NCBI RefSeq assembly: GCF_905163445.1
Contig: NW_024396996.1
Span: forward strand, 1 to 64,000
DNA from: Pararge aegeria
Taxonomy: Eukaryota; Arthropoda; Insecta; Lepidoptera; Nymphalidae
Length of the DNA stretch: 64,000 bases
Direction: 5' to 3'
Shown: positions 49,487-63,635 of the stretch, one piece after another
Layout: every line of letters starts with the position of its first letter
Position numbering within the stretch: position 1 is the first letter of the stretch
Notes under the pieces: generated by a model
Database searches by the model: none
What the model was told of the DNA's origin: nothing
What the model saw: the letters and a program-made list of their open reading frames with translations, nothing else
Program-made: the position numbers and the translations under genes

Positions 49487-50889
49487 ATTGTACCCCGCAC
49501 AGGGGGGAGGTACGGGTAGGTAGTGACGAAAAATAACGATACGGGACTCTTACGAGGTCTCGCAATCGGAATGAGTACACTTTAAATATTTTAACGAGGT
49601 AAAATTAAAGGGCATTGAGGGTCTGGTGCCAGTGGTGGTTGATTAGATCCACACACTATACTTTTTATAATTATGTGGCGTTATGTCTCTATAAAAGTGG
49701 TGGTCTTTTATTATGTTATTTATTAATGGTATTTTTTTAATATCATATCAATATTGTACCCCGCACGGGGGGAGGTAGGGGGGGGTAGGTAGTGACGAAA
49801 AATAACGATACGGGACTCTTACGAGGTCTCGTAATCGGAATGAGTTTCTGCGACTACCATTGTCTGTCGCGGGTAACGGGGAATCAGGGTTCGATTCCGG
49901 TGAGGGAGCCTGAGAAACTGCTACCACATCCAAGGAAGGCAGCAGGCGCGCAAATTACCCACTCCCTGCACGGGGGGGGAGGTACGGGTAGGTAGTGACG
50001 AAAAATAACGATACGGGACTCTTACGAGGTCCCGTCATCGAATAATCAATACACGAACTGCCCACACACTTGTAAATATAGACGCGCAAGATCGTTACAC
50101 GAACCGCTTACCATTATAGTAAACTACTATGCAAACACACATAACATATACGCAATAAGAGAACTTTAAATTGGAGATTTTACCCTACCACACCCGTCTG
50201 TCTCATTCTGAAAACTATTCAAAATAATTGCTATTTTTCATTCTCATTCAAATATAAATAATAGTAAATAATATATAATTTTTGACTGAACTGAACCCAA
50301 GTGCCCGGCCTGTGGCCGGGCACCCCTCGTATTCATGTTCTAACCTAACCTAACCTAAATCTAGTTTTGACACCTTTAGACTTTAGATTCAAGATTTAAT
50401 GTGAATATATGCATTAATAAAAACTGATGAAAGCCAGATAGCTAGATCAGTGTTTAGTTAGTCGTAGTTGCCGGTGGGCTGAGGTCTAAAGGAATCCAAA
50501 CTAGTTTTAAAAGGTTTGGATAGTTTAGGTTAGGTTAGAACATGAATAAGACGGGTGCCCGGCCGCAGGCCGGTCACTTCGGTTCAGTTCCGTTTAAAAA
50601 AAAAAAAACAAAAAACAAGACGTACCAATACAAAGTACTCTTATTCATATTAGAAGATATTGTAAAATAACAATTAATTTAATTTTTTTTTTTTTTTTTC
50701 ACTTACACATTAGGCCCGTCGCGCCGCGCCACTACTATATGGGGCGAAGGTGCGAAGTCGACGGCGACGACAAAGTACCGAGTCTAAGGAGACTGATAGC
50801 GGCGCCACACAGTGGCGTTATGTCTCTATAAAAGTGGTGGTCTTTTATTATGTTATTTATTAATGGTATTATTTTAATATCATATCAAT
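49487..50889 (+). repeat. Satellite unit 30 (41-bp deletion in D)
   Basis: 1403 bp. The shared D deletion lies near 50425 and gatagtttaggtt is in the right arm. Private variants are acttcggttcag and acaagacgtacc. Confidence 0.95.
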
Positions 50890-52333
50890 ATTGTACCCCG
50901 CACAGGGGGGAGGTACGGGTAGGTAGTGACGAAAAATAACGATACGGGGCTCTTACGAGGTCTCGCAATCGGAATGAGTACACTTTAAATATTTTAACGA
51001 GGTAAAATTAAAGGGCATTGAGGGTCTGGTGCCAGTGGTGGTTGATTAGATCCACACACTATACTTTTTATAATTATGTGGCGTTATGTCTCTATAAAAG
51101 TGGTGGTCTTTTATTATGTTATTTATTAATGGTATTTTTTTAATATCATATCAATATTGTACCCCGCACGGGGGGAGGTAGGGGGGGGTAGGTAGTGACG
51201 AAAAATAACGATACGGGACTCTTACGAGGTCTCGTAATCGGAATGAGTTTCTGCGACTACCATTGTCTGTCGCGGGTAACGGGGAATCAGGGTTCGATTC
51301 CGGTGAGGGAGCCTGAGAAACTGCTACCACATCCAAGGAAGGCAGCAGGCGCGCAAATTACCCACTCCCTGCACGGGGGGGGAGGTACGGGTAGGTAGTG
51401 ACGAAAAATAACGATACGGGACTCTTACGAGGTCCCGTCATCGAATAATCAATACACGAACTGCCCACACACTTTTAAATATAGACGCGCAAGATCGTTA
51501 CACGAACCGCTTACCATTATAGTAAACTACTATGCAAACACACATAACATATACGCAATAAGAGAACTTTAAATTGGAGATTTTACCCTACCACACCCGT
51601 CTGTCTCATTCTGAAAACTATTCAAAATAATTGCTATTTTTCATTCTCATTCAAATATAAATAATAGTAAATAATATATAATTTTTGACTGAACTGAACC
51701 CAAGTGCCCGGCCTGTGGCCGGGCACCCCTCGTATTCATGTTCTAACCTAACCTAACCTAAATCTAGTTTTGACACCTTTAGACTTTAGATTCAAGATTT
51801 AATGTGAATATATGCATTAATAAAAACTCATTACTATTTTAATACTAGTTATGCTGCTGTTGATGCACTGATGAAAGCCAGATAGCTAGATCAGTGTTTA
51901 GTTAGTCGTAGTTGCCGGTGGGCTGAGGTCTAAAGGAATCCAAACTAGTTTTAAAAGGTTTGGATAGGTTAGGTTAGGTTAGAACATGAATAAGACGGGT
52001 GCCCGGCCGCAGGCCGGTCACTTAGGTTCAGTTCCGTTTAAAAAAAAAAAAACAAAAAACAAAACGTACCAATACAAAGTACTCTTATTCATATTAGAAG
52101 ATATTGTAAAATAACAATTAATTTAATTTTTTTTTTTTTTTTTCACTTACACATTAGGCCCGTCGCGCCGCGCCACTACTATATGGGGCGAAGGTGCGAA
52201 GTCGACGGCGACGACAAAGTACCGAGTCTAAGGAGACTGATGGCGGCGCCACACAGTGGCGTTATGTCTCTATAAAAGTGGTGGTCTTTTATTATGTTAT
52301 TTATTAATGGTATTATTTTAATATCATATCAAT
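50890..52333 (+). repeat. Satellite unit 31 (standard)
   Basis: 1444 bp. It carries cacttttaaatatag in C, shared with units 32, 33 and 35. Confidence 0.95.
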
Positions 52334-53736
52334 ATTGTACCCCGCACAGGGGGGAGGTACGGGTAGGTAGTGACGAAAAATAACGATACGGGACTCTTAC
52401 GAGGTCTCGCAATCGGAATGAGTACACTTTAAATATTTTAACGAGGTAAAATTTAAGGGCATTGAGGGTCTGGTGCCAGTGGTGGTTGATTAGATCCACA
52501 CACTATACTTTTTATAATTATGTGGCGTTATGTCTCTATAAAAGTGGTGGTCTTTTATTATGTTATTTATTAATGGTATTTTTTTAATATCATATCAATA
52601 TTGTACCCCGCACGGGGGGAGGTAGGGGGGGGTAGGTAGTGACGAAAAATAACGATACGGGACTCTTACGAGGTCTCGTAATCGGAATGAGTTTCTGCGA
52701 CTACCATTGTCTGTCGCGGGTAACGGGGAATCAGGGTTCGATTCCGGTGAGGGAGCCTGAGAAACTGCTACCACATCCAAGGAAGGCAGCAGGCGCGCAA
52801 ATTACCCACTCCCTGCACGGGGGGGGAGGTACGGGTAGGTAGTGACGAAAAATAACGATACGGGACTCTTACGAGGTCCCGTCATCGAATAATCAATACA
52901 CGAACTGCCCACACACTTTTAAATATAGACGCGCAAGATCGTTACACGAACCGCTTACCATTATAGTAAACTACTATGCAAACACACATAACATATACGC
53001 AATAAGAGAACTTTAAATTGGAGATTTTACCCTACCACACCCGTCTGTCTCATTCTGAAAACTATTCAAAATAATTGCTATTTTTCATTCTCATTCAAAT
53101 ATAAATAATAGTAAATAATATATAATTTTTGACTGAACTGAACCCAAGTGCCCGGCCTGTGGCCGGGCACCCCTCGTATTCATGTTCTAACCTAACCTAA
53201 CCTAAATCTAGTTTTGACACCTTTAGACTTTAGATTCAAGATTTAATGTGAATATATGCATTAATAAAAACTGATGAAAGCCAGATAGCTAGATCAGTGT
53301 TTAGTTAGTCGTAGTTGCCGGTGGGCTGAGGTCTAAAGGAATCCAAACTAGTTTTAAAAGGTTTGGATAGTTTAGGTTAGGTTAGAACATGAATAAGACG
53401 GGTGCCCGGCCGCAGGCCGGTCACTTAGGTTCAGTTCCGTTTAAAAAAAAAAAAACAAAAAACAAAACGTACCAATACAAAGTACTCTTATTCATATTAG
53501 AAGATATTGTAAAATAACAATTAATTTAATTTTTTTTTTTTTTTTTCACTTACACATTAGGCCCGTCGCGCCGCGCCACTACTATATGGGGCGAAGGTGC
53601 GAAGTCGACGGCGACGACAAAGTACCGAGTCTAAGGAGACTGATGGCGGCGCCACACAGTGGCGTTATGTCTCTATAAAAGTGGTGGTCTTTTATTATGT
53701 TATTTATTAATGGTATTATTTTAATATCATATCAAT
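52334..53736 (+). repeat. Satellite unit 32 (41-bp deletion in D)
   Basis: 1403 bp. The shared D deletion is near 53272. It has gatagtttaggtt in the right arm and cacttttaaatatag in C. Confidence 0.95.
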
Positions 53737-55180
53737 ATTGTACCCCGCACAGGGGGGAGGTACGGGTAGGTAGTGACGAAAAATAACGATACGGGACTCT
53801 TACGAGGTCTCGCAATCGGAATGAGTACACTTTAAATATTTTAACGAGGTAAAATTAAAGGGCATTGAGGGTCTGGTGCCAGTGGTGGTTGATTAGATCC
53901 ACACACTATACTTTTTATAATTATGTGGCGTTATGTCTCTATAAAAGTGGTGGTCTTTTATTATGTTATTTATTAATGGTATTTTTTTAATATCATATCA
54001 ATATTGTACCCCGCACGGGGGGAGGTAGGGGGGGGTAGGTAGTGACGAAAAATAACGATACGGGACTCTTACGAGGTCTCGTAATCGGAATGAGTTTCTG
54101 CGACTACCATTGTCTGTCGCGGGTAACGGGGAATCAGGGTTCGATTCCGGTGAGGGAGCCTGAGAAACTGCTACCACATCCAAGGAAGGCAGCAGGCGCG
54201 CAAATTACCCACTCCCTGCACGGGGGGGGAGGTACGGGTAGGTAGTGACGAAAAATAACGATACGGGACTCTTACGAGGTCCCGTCATCGAATAATCAAT
54301 ACACGAACTGCCCACACACTTTTAAATATAGACGCGCAAGATCGTTACACGAACCGCTTACCATTATAGTAAACTACTATGCAAACACACATAACATATA
54401 CGCAATAAGAGAACTTTAAATTGGAGATTTTACCCTACCACACCCGTCTGTCTCATTCTGAAAACTATTCAAAATAATTGCTATTTTTCATTCTCATTCA
54501 AATATAAATAATAGTAAATAATATATAATTTTTGACTGAACTGAACCCAAGTGCCCGGCCTGTGGCCGGGCACCCCTCGTATTCATGTTCTAACCTAACC
54601 TAACCTAAATCTAGTTTTGACACCTTTAGACTTTAGATTCAAGATTTAATGTGAATATATGCATTAATAAAAACTCATTACTATTTTAATACTAGTTATG
54701 CTGCTGTTGATGCACTGATGAAAGCCAGATAGCTAGATCAGTGTTTAGTTAGTCGTAGTTGCCGGTGGGCTGAGGTCTAAAGGAATCCAAACTAGTTTTA
54801 AAAGGTTTGGATAGGTTAGGTTAGGTTAGAACATGAATAAGACGGGTGCCCGGCCGCAGGCCGGTCACTTAGGTTCAGTTCCGTTTAAAAAAAAAAAAAC
54901 AAAAAACAAAACGTACCAATACAAAGTACTCTTATTCATATTAGAAGATATTGTAAAATAACAATTAATTTAATTTTTTTTTTTTTTTTTCACTTACACA
55001 TTAGGCCCGTCGCGCCGCGCCACTACTATATGGGGCGAAGGTGCGAAGTCGACGGCGACGACAAAGTACCGAGTCTAAGGAGACTGATGGCGGCGCCACA
55101 CAGTGGCGTTATGTCTCTATAAAAGTGGTGGTCTTTTATTATGTTATTTATTAATGGTATTATTTTAATATCATATCAAT
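53737..55180 (+). repeat. Satellite unit 33 (standard, dimer partner of 35)
   Basis: 1444 bp. It has the A variant aaattaaaggg and cacttttaaatatag in C, both also in unit 35, 2886 bp downstream. Confidence 0.95.
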
Positions 55181-56622
55181 ATTGTACCCCGCACAGGGGG
55201 GAGGTACGGGTAGGTAGTGACGAAAAATAACGATACGGGACTCTTACGAGGTCTCGCAATCGGAATGAGTACACTTTAAATATTTTAACGAGGTAAAATT
55301 TAAGGGCATTGAGGGTCTGGTGCCAGTGGTGGTTGATTAGATCCACACACTATACTTTTTATAATTATGTGGCGTTATGTCTCTATAAAAGTGGTGGTCT
55401 TTTATTATGTTATTTATTAATGGTATTTTTTTAATATCATATCAATATTGTACCCCGCACGGGGGGTGGTAGGGGGGTAGGTAGTGACGAAAAATAACGA
55501 TACGGGACTCTTACGAGGTCTCGTAATCGGAATGAGTTTCTGCGACTACCATTGTCTGTCGCGGGTAACGGGGAATCAGGGTTCGATTCCGGTGAGGGAG
55601 CCTGAGAAACTGCTACCACATCCAAGGAAGGCAGCAGGCGCGCAAATTACCCACTCCCTGCACGGGGGGGGAGGTACGGGTAGGTAGTGACGAAAAATAA
55701 CGATACGGGACTCTTACGAGGTCCCGTCATCGAATAATCAATACACGAACTGCCCACACACTTGTAAATATAGACGCGCAAGATCGTTACACGAACCGCT
55801 TACCATTATAGTAAACTACTATGCAAACATACATAACATATACGCAATAAGAGAACTTTAAATTGGAGATTTTACCCTACCACACCCGTCTGTCTCATTC
55901 TGAAAACTATTCAAAATAATTGCTATTTTTCATTCTCATTCAAATATAAATAATAGTAAATAATATATAATTTTTGACTGAACTGAACCCAAGTGCCCGG
56001 CCTGTGGCCGGGCACCCCTCGTATTCATGTTCTAACCTAACCTAACCTAAATCTAGTTTTGACACCTTTAGACTTTAGATTCAAGATTTAATGTGAATAT
56101 ATGCATTAATAAAAACTCATTACTATTTTAATACTAGTTATGCTGCTGTTGATGCACTGATGAAAGCCAGATAGCTAGATCAGTGTTTAGTTAGTCGTAG
56201 TTGCCGGTGGGCTGAGGTCTAAAGGAATCCAAACTAGTTTTAAAAGGTTTGGATAGGTTAGGTTAGGTTAGAACATGAATAAGACGGGTGCCCGGCCGCA
56301 GGCCGGTCACTTAGGTTCAGTTCCGTTTAAAAAAAAAAAAACAAAAAACAAAACGTACCAATACAAAGTACTCTTATTCATATTAGAAGATATTGTAAAA
56401 TAACAATTAATTTAATTTTTTTTTTTTTTTTTCACTTACACATTAGGCCCGTCGCGCCGCGCCACTACTATATGGGGCGAAGGTGCGAAGTCGACGGCGA
56501 CGACAAAGTACCGAGTCTAAGGAGACTGATGGCGGCGCCACACAGTGGCGTTATGTCTCTATAAAAGTGGTGGTCTTTTATTATGTTATTTATTAATGGT
56601 ATTATTTTAATATCATATCAAT
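55181..56622 (+). repeat. Satellite unit 34 (standard, dimer partner of 36)
   Basis: 1442 bp. It has A variant aaatttaaggg, B head ggggggtggtagggggg, and aaacatacataac in C. All three recur in unit 36, 2886 bp downstream. Confidence 0.95.
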
Positions 56623-58066
56623 ATTGTACCCCGCACAGGGGGGAGGTACGGGTAGGTAGTGACGAAAAATAACGATACGGGACTCTTACGAGGTCTCGCA
56701 ATCGGAATGAGTACACTTTAAATATTTTAACGAGGTAAAATTAAAGGGCATTGAGGGTCTGGTGCCAGTGGTGGTTGATTAGATCCACACACTATACTTT
56801 TTATAATTATGTGGCGTTATGTCTCTATAAAAGTGGTGGTCTTTTATTATGTTATTTATTAATGGTATTTTTTTAATATCATATCAATATTGTACCCCGC
56901 ACGGGGGGAGGGAGGGGGGGGTAGGTAGTGACGAAAAATAACGATACGGGACTCTTACGAGGTCTCGTAATCGGAATGAGTTTCTGCGACTACCATTGTC
57001 TGTCGCGGGTAACGGGGAATCAGGGTTCGATTCCGGTGAGGGAGCCTGAGAAACTGCTACCACATCCAAGGAAGGCAGCAGGCGCGCAAATTACCCACTC
57101 CCTGCACGGGGGGGGAGGTACGGGTAGGTAGTGACGAAAAATAACGATACGGGACTCTTACGAGGTCCCGTCATCGAATAATCAATACACGAACTGCCCA
57201 CACACTTTTAAATATAGACGCGCAAGATCGTTACACGAACCGCTTACCATTATAGTAAACTACTATGCAAACACACATAACATATACGCAATAAGAGAAC
57301 TTTAAATTGGAGATTTTACCCTACCACACCCGTCTGTCTCATTCTGAAAACTATTCAAAATAATTGCTATTTTTCATTCTCATTCAAATATAAATAATAG
57401 TAAATAATATATAATTTTTGACTGAACTGAACCCAAGTGCCCGGCCTGTGGCCGGGCACCCCTCGTATTCATGTTCTAACCTAACCTAACCTAAATCTAG
57501 TTTTGACACCTTTAGACTTTAGATTCAAGATTTAATGTGAATATATGCATTAATAAAAACTCATTACTATTTTAATACTAGTTATGCTGCTGTTGATGCA
57601 CTGATGAAAGCCAGATAGCTAGATCAGTGTTTAGTTAGTCGTAGTTGCCGGTGGGCTGAGGTCTAAAGGAATCCAAACTAGTTTTAAAAGGTTTGGATAG
57701 GTTAGGTTAGGTTAGAACATGAATAAGACGGGTGCCCGGCCGCAGGCCGGTCACTTAGGTTCAGTTCCGTTTAAAAAAAAAAAAACAAAAAACAAAACGT
57801 ACCAATACAAAGTACTCTTATTCATATTAGAAGATATTGTAAAATAACAATTAATTTAATTTTTTTTTTTTTTTTTCACTTACACATTAGGCCCGTCGCG
57901 CCGCGCCACTACTATATGGGGCGAAGGTGCGAAGTCGACGGCGACGACAAAGTACCGAGTCTAAGGAGACTGATGGCGGCGCCACACAGTGGCGTTATGT
58001 CTCTATAAAAGTGGTGGTCTTTTATTATGTTATTTATTAATGGTATTATTTTAATATCATATCAAT
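56623..58066 (+). repeat. Satellite unit 35 (standard)
   Basis: 1444 bp. The B head reads gggagggaggggg, a private variant. A has aaattaaaggg and C has cacttttaaatatag. Confidence 0.95.
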
Positions 58067-59508
58067 ATTGTACCCCGCACAGGGGGGAGGTACGGGTAGG
58101 TAGTGACGAAAAATAACGATACGGGACTCTTACGAGGTCTCGCAATCGGAATGAGTACACTTTAAATATTTTAACGAGGTAAAATTTAAGGGCATTGAGG
58201 GTCTGGTGCCAGTGGTGGTTGATTAGATCCACACACTATACTTTTTATAATTATGTGGCGTTATGTCTCTATAAAAGTGGTGGTCTTTTATTATGTTATT
58301 TATTAATGGTATTTTTTTAATATCATATCAATATTGTACCCCGCACGGGGGGTGGTAGGGGGGTAGGTAGTGACGAAAAATAACGATACGGGACTCTTAC
58401 GAGGTCTCGTAATCGGAATGAGTTTCTGCGACTACCATTGTCTGTCGCGGGTAACGGGGAATCAGGGTTCGATTCCGGTGAGGGAGCCTGAGAAACTGCT
58501 ACCACATCCAAGGAAGGCAGCAGGCGCGCAAATTACCCACTCCCTGCACGGGGGGGGAGGTACGGGTAGGTAGTGACGAAAAATAACGATACGGGACTCT
58601 TACGAGGTCCCGTCATCGAATAATCAATACACGAACTGCCCACACACTTGTAAATATAGACGCGCAAGATCGTTACACGAACCGCTTACCATTATAGTAA
58701 ACTACTATGCAAACATACATAACATATACGCAATAAGAGAACTTTAAATTGGAGATTTTACCCTACCACACCCGTCTGTCTCATTCTGAAAACTATTCAA
58801 AATAATTGCTATTTTTCATTCTCATTCAAATATAAATAATAGTAAATAATATATAATTTTTGACTGAACTGAACCCAAGTGCCCGGCCTGTGGCCGGGCA
58901 CCCCTCGTATTCATGTTCTAACCTAACCTAACCTAAATCTAGTTTTGACACCTTTAGACTTTAGATTCAAGATTTAATGTGAATATATGCATTAATAAAA
59001 ACTCATTACTATTTTAATACTAGTTATGCTGCTGTTGATGCACTGATGAAAGCCAGATAGCTAGATCAGTGTTTAGTTAGTCGTAGTTGCCGGTGGGCTG
59101 AGGTCTAAAGGAATCCAAACTAGTTTTAAAAGGTTTGGATAGGTTAGGTTAGGTTAGAACATGAATAAGACGGGTGCCCGGCCGCAGGCCGGTCACTTAG
59201 GTTCAGTTCCGTTTAAAAAAAAAAAAACAAAAAACAAAACGTACCAATACAAAGTACTCTTATTCATATTAGAAGATATTGTAAAATAACAATTAATTTA
59301 ATTTTTTTTTTTTTTTTTCACTTACACATTAGGCCCGTCGCGCCGCGCCACTACTATATGGGGCGAAGGTGCGAAGTCGACGGCGACGACAAAGTACCGA
59401 GTCTAAGGAGACTGATGGCGGCGCCACACAGTGGCGTTATGTCTCTATAAAAGTGGTGGTCTTTTATTATGTTATTTATTAATGGTATTATTTTAATATC
59501 ATATCAAT
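58067..59508 (+). repeat. Satellite unit 36 (standard)
   Basis: 1442 bp, and shares the same three variants as unit 34. Confidence 0.95.
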
Positions 59509-60951
59509 ATTGTACCCCGCACAGGGGGGAGGTACGGGTAGGTAGTGACGAAAAATAACGATACGGGACTCTTACGAGGTCTCGCAATCGGAATGAGTAC
59601 ACTTTAAATATTTTAACGAGGTAAAATTAAAGGGCATTGAGGGTCTGGTGCCAGTGGTGGTTGATTAGATCCACACACTATACTTTTTATAATTATGTGG
59701 CGTTATGTCTCTATAAAAGTGGTGGTCTTTTATTATGTTATTTATTAATGGTATTTTTTTAATATCATATCAATATTGTACCCCGCACGGGGGGAGGTAG
59801 GGGGGGGTAGGTAGTGACGAAAAATAACGATACGGGACTCTTACGAGGTCTCGTAATCGGAATGAGTTTCTGCGACTACCATTGTCTGTCGCGGGTAACG
59901 GGGAATCAGGGTTCGATTCCGGTGAGGGAGCCTGAGAAACTGCTACCACATCCAAGGAAGGCAGCAGGCGCGCAAATTACCCACTCCCTGCACGGGGGGG
60001 GAGGTACGGGTAGGTAGTGACGAAAAATAACGATACGGGACTCTTACGAGGTCCCGTCATCGAATAATCAATACACGAACTGCCCACACACTTGTAAATA
60101 TAGACGCGCAAGATCGTTACACGAACCGCTTACCATTATAGTAAACTACTATGCAAACACACATAACATATACGCAATAAGAGAACTTTAAATTGGAGAT
60201 TTTACCCTACCACACCCGTCTGTCTCATTCTGAAAACTATTCAAAATAATTGCTATTTTTCATTCTCATTCAAATATAAATAATAGTAAATAATATATAA
60301 TTTTTGACTGAACTGAACCCAAGTGCCCGGCCTGTGGCCGGGCACCCCTCGTATTCATGTTCTAACCTAACCTAACCTAAATCTAGTTTTGACACCTTTA
60401 GACTTTAGATTCAAGATTTAATGTGAATATATGCATTAATAAAAACTCATTACTATTTTAATACTAGTTATGCTGCTGTTGATGCACTGATGAAAGCCAG
60501 ATAGCTAGATCAGTGTTTAGTTAGTCGTAGTTGCCGGTGGGCTGAGGTCTAAAGGAATCCAAACTAGTTTTAAAAGGTTTGGATAGGTTAGGTTAGGTTA
60601 GAACATGAATAAGACGGGTGCCCGGCCGCAGGCCGGTCACTTAGGTTCAGTTCCGTTTAAAAAAAAAAAAACAAAAAACAAAACGTACCAATACAAAGAA
60701 CTCTTATTCATATTAGAAGATATTGTAAAATAACAATTAATTTAATTTTTTTTTTTTTTTTCACTTACACATTAGGCCCGTCGCGCCGCGCCACTACTAT
60801 ATGGGGCGAAGGTGCGAAGTCGACGGCGACGACAAAGTACCGAGTCTAAGGAGACTGATGGCGGCGCCACACAGTGGCGTTATGTCTCTATAAAAGTGGT
60901 GGTCTTTTATTATGTTATTTATTAATGGTATTATTTTAATATCATATCAAT
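59509..60951 (+). repeat. Satellite unit 37 (standard)
   Basis: 1443 bp with A variant aaattaaaggg. E has the private variant acaaagaactc. Confidence 0.95.
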
Positions 60952-62191
60952 ATTGTACCCCGCACAGGGGGGAGGTACGGGTAGGTAGTGACGAAAAATA
61001 ACGATACGGGACTCTTACGAGGTCTCGCAATCGGAATGAGTACACTTTAAATATTTTAACGAGGTAAAATTAAAGGGCATTGAGGGTCTGGTGCCAGTGG
61101 TGGTTGATTAGATCCACACACTATACTTTTTATAATTATGTGGCGTTATGTCTCTATAAAAGTGGTGGTCTTTTATTATGTTATTTATTAATGGTATTTT
61201 TTTAATATCATATCAATATTGTACCCCGCACGGGGGGAGGTAGGGGGGGGTAGGTAGTGACGAAAAATAACGATACGGGACTCTTACGAGGTCCCGTCAT
61301 CGAATAATCAATACACGAACTGCCCACACACTTGTAAATATAGACGCGCAAGATCGTTACACGAACCGCTTACCATTATAGTAAACTACTATGCAAACAC
61401 ACATAACATATACGCAATAAGAGAACTTTAAATTGGAGATTTTACCCTACCACACCCGTCTGTCTCATTCTGAAAACTATTCAAAATAATTGCTATTTTT
61501 CATTCTCATTCAAATATAAATAATAGTAAATAATATATAATTTTTGACTGAACTGAACCCAAGTGCCCGGCCTGTGGCCGGGCACCCCTCGTATTCATGT
61601 TCTAACCTAACCTAACCTAAATCTAGTTTTGACACCTTTAGACTTTAGATTCAAGATTTAATGTGAATATATGCATTAATAAAAACTCATTACTATTTTA
61701 ATACTAGTTATGCTGCTGTTGATGCACTGATGAAAGCCAGATAGCTAGATCAGTGTTTAGTTAGTCGTAGTTGCCGGTGGGCTGAGGTCTAAAGGAATCC
61801 AAACTAGTTTTAAAAGGTTTGGATAGGTTAGGTTAGGTTAGAACATGAATAAGACGGGTGCCCGGCCGCAGGCCGGTCACTTAGGTTCAGTTCCGTTTAA
61901 AAAAAAAAAAACAAAAAACAAAACGTACCAATACAAAGTACTCTTATTCATATTAGAAGATATTGTAAAATAACAATTAATTTAATTTTTTTTTTTTTTT
62001 TCACTTACACATTAGGCCCGTCGCGCCGCGCCACTACTATATGGGGCGAAGGTGCGAAGTCGACGGCGACGACAAAGTACCGAGTCTAAGGAGACTGATG
62101 GCGGCGCCACACAGTGGCGTTATGTCTCTATAAAAGTGGTGGTCTTTTATTATGTTATTTATTAATGGTATTATTTTAATATCATATCAAT
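60952..62191 (+). repeat. Satellite unit 38 (203-bp 18S-like step missing)
   Basis: 1240 bp. B starts at 61218 but its partial head runs straight into gaggtcccgtcatcg, so the whole tttctgcg-to-ggaatgag step is lost. It is the deletion counterpart of the duplications in units 4 and 9. Confidence 0.94.
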
Positions 62192-63635
62192 ATTGTACCC
62201 CGCACAGGGGGGAGGTACGGGTAGGTAGTGACGAAAAATAACGATACGGGACTCTTACGAGGTCTCGCAATCGGAATGAGTACACTTTAAATATTTTAAC
62301 GAGGTAAAATTTAAGGGCATTGAGGGTCTGGTGCCAGTGGTGGTTGATTAGATCCACACACTATACTTTTTATAATTATGTGGCGTTATGTCTCTATAAA
62401 AGTGGTGGTCTTTTATTATGTTATTTATTAATGGTATTTTTTTAATATCATATCAATATTGTACCCCGCACGGGGGGAGGTAGGGGGGGGGTAGGTAGTG
62501 ACGAAAAATAACGATACGGGACTCTTACGAGGTCTCGTAATCGGAATGAGTTTCTGCGACTACCATTGTCTGTCGCGGGTAACGGGGAATCAGGGTTCGA
62601 TTCCGGTGAGGGAGCCTGAGAAACTGCTACCACATCCAAGGAAGGCAGCAGGCGCGCAAATTACCCACTCCCTGCACGGGGGGGGAGGTACGGGTAGGTA
62701 GTGACGAAAAATAACGATACGGGACTCTTACGAGGTCCCGTCATCGAATAATCAATACACGAACTGCCCACACACTTGTAAATATAGACGCGCAAGATCG
62801 TTACACGAACCGCTTACCATTATAGTAAACTACTATGCAAACACACATAACATATACGCAATAAGAGAACTTTAAATTGGAGATTTTACCCTACCACACC
62901 CGTCTGTCTCATTCTGAAAACTATTCAAAATAATTGCTATTTTTCATTCTCATTCAAATATAAATAATAGTAAATAATATATAATTTTTGACTGAACTGA
63001 ACCCAAGTGCCCGGCCTGTGGCCGGGCACCCCTCGTATTCATGTTCTAACCTAACCTAACCTAAATCTAGTTTTGACACCTTTAGACTTTAGATTCAAGA
63101 TTTAATGTGAATATATGCATTAATAAAAACTCATTACTATTTTAATACTAGTTATGCTGCTGTTGATGCACTGATGAAAGCCAGATAGCTAGATCAGTGT
63201 TTAGTTAGTCGTAGTTGCCGGTGGGCTGAGGTCTAAAGGAATCCAAACTAGTTTTAAAAGGTTTGGATAGGTTAGGTTAGGTTAGAACATGAATAAGACG
63301 GGTGCCCGGCCGCAGGCCGGTCACTTAGGTTCAGTTCCGTTTAAAAAAAAAAAACAAAAAACAAAACGTACCAATACAAAGTACTCTTATTCATATTAGA
63401 AGATATTGTAAAATAACAATTAATTTAATTTTTTTTTTTTTTTTTCACTTACACATTAGGCCCGTCGCGCCGCGCCACTACTATATGGGGCGAAGGTGCG
63501 AAGTCGACGGCGACGACAAAGTACCGAGTCTAAGGAGACTGATGGCGGCGCCACACAGTGGCGTTATGTCTCTATAAAAGTGGTGGTCTTTTATTATGTT
63601 ATTTATTAATGGTATTATTTTAATATCATATCAAT
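62192..63635 (+). repeat. Satellite unit 39 (standard)
   Basis: 1444 bp. It has a nine-G run in the B head, the longest there, and a one-base shorter A-run. Confidence 0.95.
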
